Shown: positions 45,857 to 53,268, numbered from the stretch's first letter. The stretch: 64,000 bases of DNA from Mucilaginibacter sabulilitoris (GCF_034262375.1 NZ_CP139558.1:434001-498000); one strand, 5' to 3'. Notes: generated by a model not told the origin, from the letters alone. Numbers and translations are program-made.

Positions 45857-45880
45857 AGCCAAACCACAGTGTTGGGCTTT
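45857..45880. terminator. Hairpin shared by immunity gene and XRE gene
   Basis: AGCCAAAC pairs with GTTGGGCT (one mismatch), followed by TTT on the plus strand. The stem occurs again in a better form at 50676 in the duplicated unit. Confidence 0.6.
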
Positions 45881-46218
45881 TACTTTTTATAAGCTACCCT
45901 GGTTTTAGCATGTTGAATAAGGCCATCTATGGCATACAGGATATGTTCTCTATCCTCAACTGGGAGTTGCTGGATAGATAATACTTTGTCCAGGAGCGCT
46001 TGATCTATCTGCTTATCAGCTTTACCAACGAGATAATCTAATGACACGCTTAAGGCATCGGCGATCTTAGCAGCAACCTCCACAGAAGGTATAGCTTCGT
46101 CACGCTCATACCTACCTATAAGGTTAGCATGCACACCAGCTTTGATACCCAAATCGCTTTGTGATACCTTACGTTCTTTCCTGATCGAAGTTAAACGGTT
46201 GCCAAAAGTCATATCCAT
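45880..46218 (-). CDS. XRE-family HTH transcriptional regulator
   Basis: From ATG 46218 (MDMTFGNRLTSIRKER) the product is 112 residues; longer in-frame starts add a non-conserved leader. The helix-turn-helix is RLTSIRKERKVSQSDLGIKAGVHANLIGRYERDEAIPSVEVAAKIADAL, followed by LDYLVG, and then a helical tail. It is a Cro/CI-type DNA-binding protein. It is divergent from the ATPase gene at 46346. The palindrome CTACCTTTATAGGTAG at 46229, 11 bases upstream of its own start, is a likely autoregulatory operator. A 3'-end remnant of the same gene is found at 50698. Confidence 0.9.
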   Translation of the reverse strand: MDMTFGNRLTSIRKERKVSQSDLGIKAGVHANLIGRYERDEAIPSVEVAAKIADALSVSLDYLVGKADKQIDQALLDKVLSIQQLPVEDREHILYAIDGLIQHAKTRVAYKK

Positions 46219-46228
46219 TGTAGTGGTT

Positions 46229-46244
46229 CTACCTTTATAGGTAG
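46229..46244. promoter_or_regulatory. Palindromic candidate operator of the XRE gene
   Basis: CTACCTTTATAGGTAG has perfect 6-bp arms around TTAT, 11 bases upstream of the XRE start in the divergent gap. Two GATAGTA direct repeats follow at about 46256 and 46273. Binding is inferred from position and symmetry. Confidence 0.45.
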
Positions 46245-46345
46245 CTGTAGGGTAAAGATAGTAACTTAAATGATAGTATAAATACCCAATGTGGTTTGTC
46301 ATAGATTACCCTATTGAGTATATTTACATCGTAAAGGTTAAATAT

Positions 46346-47956
46346 ATGATCAAGGACAAGCTACTCACCGACAACCCCGAACTGCTGCATTACATCGCAG
46401 ACAAGCTGCATATCACTATCCTGGGTGGTATCAAACTAACCGGGCTGGACAGGTTGAAAGTAACGCTAAAGATGATCTGTACAGACAACAAGCAGGTTAC
46501 TTTTCGGCATAGTCTTGATCTGTATAACTATATACAAACAGCTCAGCTTATAGAACGATCAGCAGAAACACTGGATGTAAGTACAACAGATATAAACCTC
46601 GTCATCGGTCAACTCATCACCGAACTGGAAAACTACAGAGCAACATACCTGGAATCATTGAAACCCAAGCCACAAGAAATCAGAAAGCTGACGGATGCAG
46701 AACGTAAAGCAGCATTAACGTTTCTTAAGTCACCTGACCTGTTGAAACAAACACAAGCAGCTATCTTACAAAGCGGGATCATCGGCGAAGAAACCAATGC
46801 CATCATAGCCTACCTGATCTATACCTCCCGAAAGCGAAATACTCCGCTGCACCTGATGTGTTTAGGTGCCAGCGGTACCGGTAAAACCTGGTTACAGGAA
46901 AAAGTAGGAGAACTGATACCCGAAGAAGATAAGTTAGAAATCACTACGCTAAGCACCAACGCATTTTACTATTTCGGTAAAGAAGAACTCAAACATAAGT
47001 TATTACTTATAGAAGATCTGGACGGAGCAGATAATGTACTGTACCCGCTTAGAGAACTGCAAAGCAAACGCAGGATCAGTAAAACGGTAACCCTGAAAGA
47101 CAGCAAGGGTAATATGAAAACCGTGACCCTGAATGTGGAAGGGCCGGTATGCGTGAGCGGTTGTACCACTAAAGAACAGCTATACGAAGACAATGCCAAC
47201 AGGTGCATATTACTGTACATGGACAACAGTCCGGAGCAGGATAAACGGATCATGGATTACCAAAGAAGGATCAGCGCGGGAAAAGTTGACCAGTACGAAG
47301 AAAGAAAAGTAAGAGAACAGCTCAAAAATGTACAACGCCTTCTTAAGCCTATAAGCGTAAGAAACCCATACGCTCCCTATCTCAACCTGCCTGATGCGGT
47401 GTTTAAACCACGCAGAACCATGCTGCTACTATTAATGTTCACCGAAACGATCACTTATTATCACCAGTACCAACGAGAACTTAAAACGGATCAGGACACC
47501 GGAGAGCAATATATTGAAAGTACACCAGCAGACATTGAAGCAGCCATTGCACTACTGGAAACCGCACTGCTTAAAAAAAGTGATGAACTGAACGATGCTT
47601 GCCGTACTTTCTTTGAAAAGCTAAAGAGCTGGTTAAAGCAGAACCAAACCGAAACCTTTTACAGCAAAGACATCCGTTCCATACTTAGGATAACGCCTAG
47701 CAGTATGCAGCGTTACCTGCACGAACTGGAACTGATGGGTTACATTAAAATAGTACGTGGCAGCAGATATAAAGGTTTTGAGTATAAAGTAAACAGCTGG
47801 AACGACCTGGAATCCTTAACTAACAATACCCGGCAGATTGTCAAAGATATACTGGAAACGATTAACGCAGTAGTTCGTAACCCAACAGTAACCCAAACCG
47901 ATGATGGGTTACATAAACCGCAGAGAACCAATAAGAAGAAGGAAGTAACCCAGTAA
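46346..47956 (+). CDS. P-loop ATPase of a mobile element (primase/helicase-like)
   Basis: From ATG 46346 (MIKDKLLTDNPELL) the product is 536 residues; an upstream in-frame ATG adds a leader unlike the rest. A Walker A motif GASGTGKTWLQEKVGEL sits near residue 175 and a Walker B LLLIEDLDG near 215, with ELQSKRRISKTV and CVSGCTTKEQL (sensor-like) after. A C-terminal winged-helix-like segment (ILRITPSSMQRYLHELELMGYIKIVRG) ends it. This matches helicase/primase-type ATPases of Bacteroidota mobile elements; exact role unknown. It is divergent from the XRE gene and is followed after 38 bases by a truncated recombinase. Confidence 0.8.
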   Translation: MIKDKLLTDNPELLHYIADKLHITILGGIKLTGLDRLKVTLKMICTDNKQVTFRHSLDLYNYIQTAQLIERSAETLDVSTTDINLVIGQLITELENYRATYLESLKPKPQEIRKLTDAERKAALTFLKSPDLLKQTQAAILQSGIIGEETNAIIAYLIYTSRKRNTPLHLMCLGASGTGKTWLQEKVGELIPEEDKLEITTLSTNAFYYFGKEELKHKLLLIEDLDGADNVLYPLRELQSKRRISKTVTLKDSKGNMKTVTLNVEGPVCVSGCTTKEQLYEDNANRCILLYMDNSPEQDKRIMDYQRRISAGKVDQYEERKVREQLKNVQRLLKPISVRNPYAPYLNLPDAVFKPRRTMLLLLMFTETITYYHQYQRELKTDQDTGEQYIESTPADIEAAIALLETALLKKSDELNDACRTFFEKLKSWLKQNQTETFYSKDIRSILRITPSSMQRYLHELELMGYIKIVRGSRYKGFEYKVNSWNDLESLTNNTRQIVKDILETINAVVRNPTVTQTDDGLHKPQRTNKKKEVTQ

Positions 47957-47994
47957 GCCTGTAAAACAAGAGGCAACTATTATTATATAAACAG

Positions 47995-48507
47995 ATGAAC
48001 CCTACTTATACCCGATTACATGCCGGTTTCACGGAATGGCTCCGCATCCTGAACTTTGAACCTACCAGTCAAAGAGATATGCCCAAGATGCTGATGGGGT
48101 TCCTTAATTTCCTGGAAGCAGGTAACTGCCATACTATAGCCATGATAAAGGAACAACATATCAAAGCCTATCTAAACTACCTGTACCAAAGGACAAACCA
48201 AAAATCAGGTGGAGGATTGAGCGTAAACTATATCCGTAAGCAAATGCAGGTTGTCCGTAAGTTCAGTCGTTACCTTACCGAAAGCGGTCAGGAAAGCTTT
48301 GAAGCTGCTATCCGTATCAAAGACAAGAACACCAATACAAGAGAAGTGCTGACCGTCAAAGAAGTACAGCAGCTTTACCTGGCTGCTAAAGACGATCTTT
48401 TAGGGTTAAGAGATAAACCTTTTTTTGTGTACAAGGCAGTTGCTGAACTATGTTACGAAATCAAAGTAGACCTTAACAGTATGGTACTAATATTGAATCC
48501 TGAATAA
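47995..48507 (+). pseudogene. Tyrosine recombinase, truncated before its catalytic domain
   Basis: The 170-residue frame contains a SAM-like core-binding domain (FLEAGNCHTIAMIKEQHIKAYLNYLYQRT..VNYIRKQMQVVRKFSRYL). It reaches the usual start of the catalytic domain, REVLTVKEVQQLYLAAKDDLLGLRD. The next residues (KPFFVYKAVAELCYEI..) no longer match, and the catalytic Arg, His and Tyr motifs are absent. The break falls at the RD where recombinases continue into the catalytic core. Repeat copy B begins just after its stop. It is likely inactive. Confidence 0.8.
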
Positions 48508-48508
48508 C

Positions 48509-49140
48509 ATAAGCCTTCACTTACCTTTCCCGCTTTCTGTTGCTTAGACCGAGAAAGGTAAGCTTTGCTTATGCCTTCCATTGCAGAGGCCATCCACACA
48601 CCAGGAAGAGCGGTGTTCTTCACTTATAAGCTGAAACAACAAATCACGCCAGGCTTCACATCGTTCAATAAGTGCTATCGCACACATTTCACTCTGTTGC
48701 TTTTGCCTTACTTCTTAAAGGCTTACATTGTCTATAGCCAACACTGATCCAAACACATAGACAATACGCCTTTAACCTATCACACCAAGCAGCCTGTCAC
48801 GCCTGTTGTAGTAGCAAAGTAGTTCATCACATGAGCTTTCTCTGTCTTTATATACCTTTCGCTTATGCTGCGCTTTTACTTGGTCTGTCGACCAGGTAAT
48901 GCTTGCAACGCTCAATATCTATAAAGTCAGACGCTCATATTGTTAGGCTCGCCTGCGCCATCGTTCGGGCTTCACGACTGTCACAGCATTTGAGAGGCAA
49001 GCAACACAAGGCCATTATCAAATGCAGCGCCAGTCGTTTGTGAAGCATTCTGTGAAGCCGCCTTATCAGGCTCTCTCTTCACAGACCCTCACTCAACTCG
49101 CAGCGGCTTGCAGATATACGAAGCCAAAGTTATATTTGAG
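48509..49140 (+). repeat. ~600-bp noncoding repeat, copy B
   Basis: This stretch aligns in patches with copy A (35766-36385) and holds no convincing gene. Its own CAAATGCAGCGCC is at 49019-49031. It starts just after the truncated recombinase and stops about 17 bases before the orphan RHS frame opens. Confidence 0.7.
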
Positions 49141-49157
49141 CAAGACACGTTCTTTGA

Positions 49158-50327
49158 GTTAACAACTATACCTATAACGGTAATTATAACCTGACGGCAG
49201 ACAACAGCAAGAGCATTACCGCTATCAGCTATAACCTGCTGAACCTGCCTCAAACGATCACGGGCAAAAGCTTAAGTTATACCTATGACGCCTCCGGTCA
49301 GAAACTGCGGAAGATCTCGGGCACAACGGTAACCGAATACATTGATGGCATACAATACACAGGAACAGGGATCGATTTTGTGCAGACCGAGGAAGGCCGG
49401 GTGCTTAACCCGACCACTTCACCGAACTATGAATATACCCTGACGGATCACCTGGGGAATAACCGGCTGGCGTTTGATCAGATGAATGGAAAAGTAGGTG
49501 AAGATGATTATTACCCTTTTGGATTGAATGTGCACCGGCAAGTAAATGCGGGAAAAAAGTGTCTTTACAATAAGAAGGAGTTGCAGGATGAGCTGAACCA
49601 GTATGATTATGGCGCGCGGTTCTATGATCCGGTGATTGCAAGGTGGACAACGGTGGATCCGTTGGCGGAGAAAGGGAGGAGATGGTCGCCTTATAACTAT
49701 GTTTGGGATAATCCAATGCGTTTTATTGATCCTGATGGAATGGAAGGTGATGACCCTTGGTATGTTAAAGTTGGAAAAGCGATAGCAAACTTCTTTGTCG
49801 GTAATACGGGAGATACATATAAAAACGTTGAAGAGTATGCGACCAATAAAGTAGATTATATAAAAAATAGGGGCCAAAGATATGGAGAGGCTGTAAGGAA
49901 TGGCCAAAATCCTTCTGATGTCGATAAGGAATATACTTATAAGCAAACCGTTGTAGGAATTAAACTTGCGGATAATGCTATAAATTATATAGGTCTTAAT
50001 ACGATGGCTGCTGAAGGATCGGTAGCTGGAATGTTAAAACAATCTTCCACAGATTTAATTCGAGGTATCGATTTTAAAAGCTTATCAAAAGAAGAAATAA
50101 AATCAATTGCATCTAACTCAAAACAAATATTTAGTCATCAGGAAAAGTTGGAAGAATATATAGCCAATCCAATGAAGGGTGATAACGCCAATGTTTTAAA
50201 GAAAGCAAAGAGTGATGCAATTAGAGAGGAAATTTATAAAGGAAGAATAACTAAGTTAGAAAATGAAATAAAGAAGTTTCAAGATAACATTAGGAAAATA
50301 ATAGAACCTGTAACTAAAAAACCATGA
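49158..50327 (+). CDS. Orphan RHS C-terminal toxin cassette (5'-truncated)
   Basis: The frame is open from 49158 after a TGA and runs 389 codons; no good start codon precedes the RHS part, though GTG 49380 is possible. It has no signal peptide. Residues 20-195 nearly copy the main toxin (SYNLLNLPQTITGKSLSY.., TDHLGNN, DYYPFGLN, YDYGARFYDPVIARWTTVDP, FIDPDGME). After PDGM it diverges into a different ~195-residue tip with HQEKLEEYIANPMKGDNANVL and RGRITKLENEIKKF-like (KGRITKLENEIKKFQDNI). Such orphan cassettes can replace a toxin tip by recombination in enterobacterial Rhs loci; here that is inference. The next gene is its presumed immunity partner. Confidence 0.82.
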   Translation, partial: VNNYTYNGNYNLTADNSKSITAISYNLLNLPQTITGKSLSYTYDASGQKLRKISGTTVTEYIDGIQYTGTGIDFVQTEEGRVLNPTTSPNYEYTLTDHLGNNRLAFDQMNGKVGEDDYYPFGLNVHRQVNAGKKCLYNKKELQDELNQYDYGARFYDPVIARWTTVDPLAEKGRRWSPYNYVWDNPMRFIDPDGMEGDDPWYVKVGKAIANFFVGNTGDTYKNVEEYATNKVDYIKNRGQRYGEAVRNGQNPSDVDKEYTYKQTVVGIKLADNAINYIGLNTMAAEGSVAGMLKQSSTDLIRGIDFKSLSKEEIKSIASNSKQIFSHQEKLEEYIANPMKGDNANVLKKAKSDAIREEIYKGRITKLENEIKKFQDNIRKIIEPVTKKP

Positions 50328-50328
50328 T

Positions 50329-50619
50329 ATGATCACAATAGATATTGACGAACTTCAACAAGCTATTTCACTTTTGCTTAAGAGATTAAAAGAAAGAAAA
50401 GGCGTGAATATAGAACTGAAAAACGATTATTACTGGGATATCGACTCTAAGGAATTATATAACCCATATGAGCAACCTAAAAACTTTGCACTTGGGCAAT
50501 TAAGTTTTGATTGGGAACATATAACAAAGTCTGACCAGGATGATTTAATTCCATATGACTTTGAGAAAGTGTCTTGCATTTTGAAAGCTTTGAGTAATGA
50601 ATATCCAATAGCTTTTTAA
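50329..50619 (+). CDS. Putative immunity protein for orphan toxin
   Basis: The 96-residue cytoplasmic protein begins one base after the orphan cassette stop. It is acidic (DIDELQQAI, YWDIDSKELYNPYEQPKNFALGQLSFDWEHI, IPYDFEKVSCILKAL). The W-x-I..Y..P..(I/L)GQLS-W pattern is a familiar look for small Bacteroidota immunity proteins, but I cannot name the family. A clean terminator hairpin follows at 50676. Confidence 0.7.
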   Translation: MITIDIDELQQAISLLLKRLKERKGVNIELKNDYYWDIDSKELYNPYEQPKNFALGQLSFDWEHITKSDQDDLIPYDFEKVSCILKALSNEYPIAF

Positions 50620-50675
50620 TCCCTTAGCTGGCTCACGCGTGTGATGTGTTAGCAAGAATTGGTAAGCAGCAAGTA

Positions 50676-50698
50676 AGCCCAACCAAATGTTGGGCTTT
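50676..50698 (+). terminator. Terminator after orphan immunity gene
   Basis: AGCCCAAC-caaat-GTTGGGCT has a perfect 8-bp stem followed by TTTT. It is the counterpart of the imperfect hairpin at 45857. Confidence 0.8.
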
Positions 50699-50760
50699 TA
50701 CTTCTTATAAGCTAACTTTGTTTTAGCATGTTGGATAAGGTCATATGGAGTACGTGATGT
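50698..50760 (-). pseudogene. 3'-end remnant of an XRE regulator gene
   Basis: Read on the minus strand, this encodes DLIQHAKTKLAYKK and a stop, matching DGLIQHAKTRVAYKK at the end of the XRE gene at 45880. Upstream of this the match is lost. It shows that the toxin tip, immunity gene, hairpin and XRE end once existed as a duplicated unit. Confidence 0.75.
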
Positions 50761-50892
50761 ATTATGCGAAGACATGTTAGGCTACTTTATTAAAGGGTAT
50801 CGACGATAGATAAATAACTTGGTGAGAACTGATCAGGCACTCTTTGGAATGTAGCGTCAAAATATATAACAAATCCTCACTGTTAATAAAAC

Positions 50893-50923
50893 TTTGCAGA
50901 TAAATAACAATCCATTATGTTTG
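50893..50923 (+). promoter_or_regulatory. Promoter of predicted small RNA
   Basis: TTTG at 50893-50896, a 19-base spacer and TATGTTTG at 50916-50923 give a full match to the Bacteroidota promoter. Confidence 0.7.
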
Positions 50924-50927
50924 CAGT

Positions 50928-51001
50928 TCATATTCTAGACGTGATATCTTGAATATGGTTTAGGTAAAACCTCTGAGCAGCAAGTGCAAAGAGGTTTTTT
51001 T
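50928..51001 (+). ncRNA. Predicted ~74-nt small RNA with two hairpins
   Basis: A consensus promoter ends five bases upstream. The predicted transcript folds into a 7-bp stem CATATTC/GAATATG (50929-50957, 15-base loop) and then AAAACCTCT/AGAGGTTTT (50966-50998), a terminator stem running into T7. No open frame of note lies inside. It stands in the 1-kb noncoding gap between the orphan immunity gene and tRNA-Pro. Its target is unknown. Confidence 0.6.
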
Positions 51002-51123
51002 AATAGTTATAAGAGTAGTTTACCTTTTAAGGCAATGAATAGAAACAGCATCTCAAATCATCCTCAAACACTTTCCTTTTTCCTGTTTTTATAACAATCT
51101 CAATCTCCAATCCAACATTTTCA

Positions 51124-51241
51124 TACCCTCTATAAAGTACAAAAGTTAAGATTCTTTGGATTGAACTTGATCATTCTCATTTTGTAATCCAGAGTTTTAT
51201 TACCTCCTATAAAGAGTAAAATCTTAATTTTCTTGGATTGA
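51124..51241. repeat. Two ~40-bp imperfect direct repeats
   Basis: CTATAAAGTACAAAAGTTAAG..CTTTGGATTGA (51124-51163) is repeated as CTATAAAGAGTAAAATCTTAA..CTTGGATTGA (51199-51241), about 76 bases apart. They do not look like a CRISPR, as only two diverged copies exist. Confidence 0.55.
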
Positions 51242-51465
51242 TACTAATGACACGTAGAACGAATTAAAATAAATGGTAGAGTGAGGAATGAATTATTGGG
51301 CAAAGTTACAATGATATCTGCTGTAGCGTGCAAGAGCTTCCGGCATAAACGCATATAGCCAGTACACAATCCATTTATTCCTTTTCCATCTTGCACTTGA
51401 TTGCCATAATCGTGCATGGGCATCATAATTCATTCAATCACTTAATCAAAATCATTATGGAACAC

Positions 51466-51523
51466 TTTGCAATTACAGACACATGATTATATTTGCACCA
51501 ACGTGTACTACTTTGTGTACTAC
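51466..51523 (+). promoter_or_regulatory. Promoter upstream of tRNA-Pro, with GTGTACTAC direct repeats
   Basis: TTTG at 51466-51469, an 18-base spacer and TATATTTG at 51488-51495 match the consensus. The predicted start region carries GTGTACTAC twice (51503-51511 and 51515-51523), bounded by ACGTG / CACGT. It would transcribe into tRNA-Pro, about 130 bases on. The repeats could be protein-binding sites. Confidence 0.6.
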
Positions 51524-51628
51524 CACGTCAAAAGAGATCATTAACAACTTAAAGTTTAACCAAGCAATTAATTAGTAATACTTGCTTAGTACACTCAAAA
51601 CGATGTTTTTGAGATAGAGTCAACCATT

Positions 51629-51702
51629 CGGGATGTAGCGTAGCCCGGTATCGCGCCAGCATGGGGTGCTGGAGGTCGTGGGTTCGAATCCCGCCATCCC
51701 GA
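51629..51702 (+). tRNA. tRNA-Pro (anticodon GGG)
   Basis: Acceptor CGGGATG pairs CATCCCG. The anticodon stem CCAGC/GCTGG encloses loop ATGGGGT (anticodon GGG), and the T-arm is GTGGGTTCGAATCCCGC. The gene is 74 nt without CCA, discriminator A. It is intact, while a 5' partial copy lies at 34715 and a 3' partial copy at 58195; it is the apparent integration target of the flanking islands. Confidence 0.97.
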
Positions 51703-51722
51703 CGAAAGATGAAGTAAAAGAG

Positions 51723-51762
51723 AGCATATCTGAGTTTTAGAACTTATTGGATATGCTTTTTT
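51723..51762 (+). terminator. Terminator after tRNA-Pro
   Basis: AGCATATC and GATATGCT form an 8-bp stem over a 19-base loop, followed by T6, 20 bases past the tRNA. Confidence 0.75.
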
Positions 51763-51821
51763 GCTTTTGTTGACCTCGGTGTTGACCTTCGTGAAGCCTT
51801 TACTGCCATAACAAATCCGTT

Positions 51822-52020
51822 ATGGTTTACTATAGCAATGGTTCTTAAAACTAAACAACGATTATCAAACAACGAATATGCTGTTGCTCTTAGAGTAACG
51901 CATGAGAGGCAAAGCCGATTCTTTGCTTTGAGCATGTTAGTAACAAACCAGTCTTTACAATGGCGTTGTAAGACTACAGGAATTGCAAAGAGTGGCAGGC
52001 CTTTACAGAAAAACCTTTAA
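51822..52020 (+). pseudogene. Second tyrosine-integrase N-terminus remnant, frameshifted
   Basis: Homologous to the remnant at 34869 (RLSNNEYAVALRVTHERQSR, LVTNQSLQWRC). One extra T after the original ATG at 51822 breaks the frame, so the readable frame now starts at ATG 51838. It too ends after WRC and then runs into unrelated codons. It lies 120 bases past the intact tRNA-Pro. Confidence 0.75.
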
Positions 52021-52028
52021 GGCACTTA

Positions 52029-52238
52029 TTATTCTAATGCCCGGCATTCAAAACCTTTATCCTTCAGTATTTTAATAATGTTTAATAAACAAAGCTTTTC
52101 GTCTTTAACTCTTAATATGCTGTCACAATCGTCAAGGTCAAAGGTGATTTCGGCGGAGGGAAAATGCCGGTTCAATAAGATAATTAACTTTTTTGCCTGT
52201 CTTTCATTTTCAACATTGGTTTTAAAAATTTCAATCAT
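52029..52238 (-). CDS. Small ferredoxin-fold (HMA-like) protein lacking metal Cys
   Basis: From ATG 52238 (MIEIFKTNVENERQAKKL) the product is 69 residues. The pattern beta (MIEIFKTNV), helix (ERQAKKLIILLNRHF), beta (AEITFDLDDCDSILRV) and helix (LLNIIKILKDKGFECRALE) fits the heavy-metal-associated ferredoxin-like fold. The CxxC metal motif is absent. Such proteins are common in Bacteroidota without a known role. Confidence 0.7.
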   Translation of the reverse strand: MIEIFKTNVENERQAKKLIILLNRHFPSAEITFDLDDCDSILRVKDEKLCLLNIIKILKDKGFECRALE

Positions 52239-52327
52239 ATGAATAGCTTGATTTACTAAAAAGTTCCGGTACACAATGCGACCGGAACAGTCTGGTAATT
52301 GTACTTGATTTTTAGGATGGATATTTG

Positions 52328-52939
52328 TTAAAAAACGTAGAATATACTGGCTTGTATACTGTTATTTTTAAAGTCGCCCAAGGTAGGCGAAGGTGTTTCA
52401 GAAACTTTTTGCATTCCGTAAACGTATCTCGCACCAATCCCTAAACCAATTTTGGATTGGAAGCCAAGACCACCAGCCAAACCGAAATCAATTTTTTTAG
52501 CAAATTTGGCATCAGTTATCCCTCCAATATCTTCCTTTACTTTAAAACCTGCCTGCGGGCCGGCTTCAACATAAAAACCAGAATTAGTACGGTATTTAAA
52601 AAGGATGGGTACAGAGGCATAGGAAAGTTTTATCTCTTGTGCGGCAAATGCGCCATCCTTAACTTTGGCTCCCTGCAGGGAGTATAGAAATTCTTCTGAT
52701 ACCAGGAAGTTGTCGGTAAACTTGTAAGAAACAGTGAGTCCGGCGTGGAAGCCAGGAAGTGGATCTGTGGCGAAATTAGCATTGGTAAAATTACTGTAAT
52801 TACCACCTGCCGTTATGCCAAATTCAAGACGGCTTGCGATTTTCTTAAAAAAGCCCTGATTTTCGGGAGGTGTCGTAGTTGTTTGGCTAAAACCCTTCGC
52901 GGATGCCAGGATTAAAACGGCTAAGATCATTTTTTTCAT
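52328..52939 (-). CDS. Outer-membrane beta-barrel (PorT-like, OMP_b-brl) protein
   Basis: The 203-residue product has a signal peptide (MKKMILAVLILASAKGFSQ), a short linker and an eight-strand-type barrel pattern: LEFGITAGGNYSNF, FHAGLTVSYKFTDNFLVSEEFLYSLQGAKV, ASVPILFKYRTNSGFYVEAGPQAGFKV, GLAGGLGFQSKIGLGIGARYVYG, IQASIFYVF. The last residue is Phe, as usual for outer-membrane barrels. Its upstream region carries the same 17-bp element as the histidine-kinase promoter, so it is probably a target of the neighbouring two-component system. Confidence 0.88.
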   Translation of the reverse strand: MKKMILAVLILASAKGFSQTTTTPPENQGFFKKIASRLEFGITAGGNYSNFTNANFATDPLPGFHAGLTVSYKFTDNFLVSEEFLYSLQGAKVKDGAFAAQEIKLSYASVPILFKYRTNSGFYVEAGPQAGFKVKEDIGGITDAKFAKKIDFGLAGGLGFQSKIGLGIGARYVYGMQKVSETPSPTLGDFKNNSIQASIFYVF

Positions 52940-52999
52940 AAATTTCTTTTGTATGTGAGTTATTTTGTTTGTAGCCTGAGGCTAATGCGTTATTTAGAT

Positions 53000-53055
53000 C
53001 AAAGATGTGATGTGGCGGGGGGCTTGAAAAGGAAAAGGTGACCGAAGCGGGCAAA
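53000..53055 (-). promoter_or_regulatory. Shared operator and -7 box upstream of the OMP gene
   Basis: TGACCGAAGCGGGCAAA (53039-53055) reads on the plus strand, so on the gene strand it is TTTGCCCGCTTCGGTCA. After 44 bases comes CATCTTTG (53000-53007), one mismatch from TAnnTTTG, 60 bases upstream of the OMP start. The rest of the 52940-53268 gap holds nothing else recognisable. Confidence 0.6.
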
Positions 53056-53268
53056 GTTGAGCTGGAAGCGGAATAAAAAGGCTTGAAAAAAAACTGAAAC
53101 TGTTCTTTTTAAAAGATTGAACGTAGGCTGATGTTCGCATCTTTCACGTGTTTCACACCGTACATGTTACGGGTGTTGCAAAGCAATATACATGCTGTAG
53201 GCCGGGTACAGAGAGCCGGCACGGATTATCGGGCATACTTTGCCGGTATGAAAATATACTTCAGCAGA

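Noticed and set aside
46289..46345. Extended start of the mobile-element ATPase
   Set aside because: The extra residues (MWFVIDYPIEYIYIVKVKY) would run through the promoter region of the gene; ATG 46346 fits better.
48565..48747. 60-codon frame inside repeat B
   Set aside because: Not preserved in repeat A and without any protein-like pattern.
51124..51241. CRISPR array
   Set aside because: Only two diverged repeats exist, and there are no cas genes in the window.
51244..51426. 60-codon minus-strand frame before tRNA-Pro
   Set aside because: Composition and lack of start signals suggest chance.
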